From NCBI GenBank assembly GCA_015064505.1, contig SVSB01000027.1:1-40170 (forward strand): a stretch of DNA of 40,170 nucleotides, given 5' to 3'. A program made the translations under genes and the position numbers. The notes under the pieces were generated by a model that worked only from the letters and a program-made list of their open reading frames with translations, was not told where the DNA came from and ran no database searches. This stretch comes from Oscillospiraceae bacterium. GTDB taxonomy: Bacteria > Bacillota > Clostridia > Oscillospirales > CAG-272. Below are positions 39,291 through 40,170 of this stretch, in pieces (the first letter of the stretch is position 1; each line of letters opens with the position of its first letter).

Positions 39291-40151
39291 TTATTTGTGC
39301 TTCTGATATACGTCGAATTCTTCCCAGAGCTGCTCCAGCTTGTCGAAGCGCTCCTCTATTTCCGACTGCTTCTTTCTGCCGATGGCAACGGTAATGGCGT
39401 TGATAACGGAGAGGGGCGCAACGAGGGAATCAATATAGCTTGCCATATCGCTCTGTGCAACCAGCACCTCGGATGCGTGCTGTGCAATGGGGGATTTTCT
39501 GTTATCCGTAAGGGCGATAACGCCCGCACCGATCTGGTGTGCGTACTCAACGGCGTTTACGATACGGGTGGAGTAACGGGGGAAGGAGATGGCGATAAGC
39601 ACGTCGTCCTTTGTCATGGGGAACAGGCTTTCAAATACCTCGCTTCCGCTTGTGGTATGCACCAGACGGATATTGTCAAAAACAAGATTAAGGCTGTAGG
39701 AAAGGAAGGAGGCAAGGGAAGCGGAGGAGCGCACGCCCATAATGAAGATCTGCTTTGCGTTGATTATTCTGTCAACGGCTCGGTGGAAATCCTCGCGGCT
39801 GATGGCGTCCAGGGTGGATCTGATCTTTTCGGAATCGGAAAGAAGCACCTTGTCAAGGAGGTCGCCGTCGCCGATGCGGTTGTTCGTTACCGCAATGCGC
39901 TGATTATAGGTAAGGCGGGTGCGGATTATCTCCTGCAGGGATTTTTGCAGCTCCGGATAACCCTCAAAGCCAAGCTCGATTGCAAAGCGCACCACCGTGC
40001 TCTCGGAAACGCCCACGAGAGCGCCCAGACGTGCCGCAGTCATATATGCAGCCTTGTCGTAGCTGTTTATAAGGTATTGGGCAATAAGCTTCTGCCCCTT
40101 GGAAAAGGTAGGCATCTTTTCTTCAAGCAGATGGATAAGATCACCGTTCAT
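39291..40151 (-). CDS. MurR/RpiR-family transcriptional regulator
   Basis: A 286-residue regulator. The N-terminal RpiR helix-turn-helix domain (about 1-77) shows FSKGQKLIAQYLI and LVGVSESTVVRFAIELGFEGYPEL. The SIS sugar-isomerase domain (about 110-265) shows IFIMGVRSSASLASFLSY, VLIAISFPRYSTRIVNAVEYA and VIALTDNRKSPIAQHASEVL. Members sense phosphosugars. It is first in rpiR-yhiN-cmk-plsC-ispH/rpsA. The ATG has GGAG upstream (CGGAGTGTGAAAT). The promoter lies beyond the window edge. The effector and regulon cannot be read from here. Confidence 0.93.
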   Translation of the reverse strand: MNGDLIHLLEEKMPTFSKGQKLIAQYLINSYDKAAYMTAARLGALVGVSESTVVRFAIELGFEGYPELQKSLQEIIRTRLTYNQRIAVTNNRIGDGDLLDKVLLSDSEKIRSTLDAISREDFHRAVDRIINAKQIFIMGVRSSASLASFLSYSLNLVFDNIRLVHTTSGSEVFESLFPMTKDDVLIAISFPRYSTRIVNAVEYAHQIGAGVIALTDNRKSPIAQHASEVLVAQSDMASYIDSLVAPLSVINAITVAIGRKKQSEIEERFDKLEQLWEEFDVYQKHK

Positions 40152-40170
40152 ATTTCACACTCCGATTGTC

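Overview
The window looks like a chromosomal piece of an uncultured gut-type Clostridia member (Oscillospirales/Eubacteriales grade). Clues are an IspH–ribosomal protein S1 fusion, a lysine riboswitch, a FakB/FakA pair, a tRNA gene with encoded CCA, and Gram-positive promoters close to TTGACA-N17-TATAAT with strong Shine-Dalgarno (SD) sequences. Intergenic spaces are crowded with short palindromic repeats. No rRNA, CRISPR array, prophage or classical IS transposase was seen.

Layout. (1) 1-3320: a small repeat-bounded element with a decayed DUF559 nuclease gene, then a minus-strand zur-znuA-znuC-znuB zinc uptake operon with a promoter/operator. (2) 3400-6163: a plus-strand run of a YhcG/DUF1016 nuclease, an HD hydrolase, an orphan OmpR-type response regulator lacking its phospho-acceptor aspartate, and a small Cys-containing protein. 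(3) 6183-6667: a complete copy of the DUF559 element. (4) 6776-10169: dapA-dapB-lysA behind a lysine riboswitch. (5) 10189-19745, minus strand: a lipoprotein, fakB-fakA, a MoxR/DUF58/DUF4129-like operon, a GltS-like carrier and an amidohydrolase, several with a clear promoter. (6) 19832-23028: a 42-residue peptide gene coupled to a large secreted metallophosphoesterase. (7) 23249-29424: a GH127-type glycosidase divergent from an AraC regulator, then a YbaK / Gfo-Idh-MocA / sugar-kinase-like operon. (8) 29434-33402: a second MoxR-DUF58 operon, this one with a transglutaminase. (9) 33460-34421: repeats, tRNA-Leu(CAA) and a third, gene-less copy of the DUF559-type element. (10) 34437-40151: rpiR-yhiN-cmk-plsC-ispH/rpsA.

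Functional themes are zinc homeostasis, lysine/diaminopimelate synthesis, uptake of exogenous fatty acids (FakAB) with phosphatidate synthesis (PlsC), envelope-associated MoxR/DUF58 systems, and sugar scavenging (GH127, Gfo/Idh/MocA, NahK-like kinase).

The most unusual material is the repeat biology. Three elements share inverted arms, each arm made of two hairpins. In two of them the inner arm end supplies the SD of a DUF559 gene. The three copies form a decay series: intact gene, internally deleted gene, no gene. The sequences of the arm hairpins differ while pairing is kept. A second repeat family carries hairpins whose loops often match stable RNA tetraloops. Other points worth checking are the receiver with Ala in place of Asp, the peptide/phosphoesterase pair, and the Cys-rich insert in the Gfo/Idh/MocA protein.
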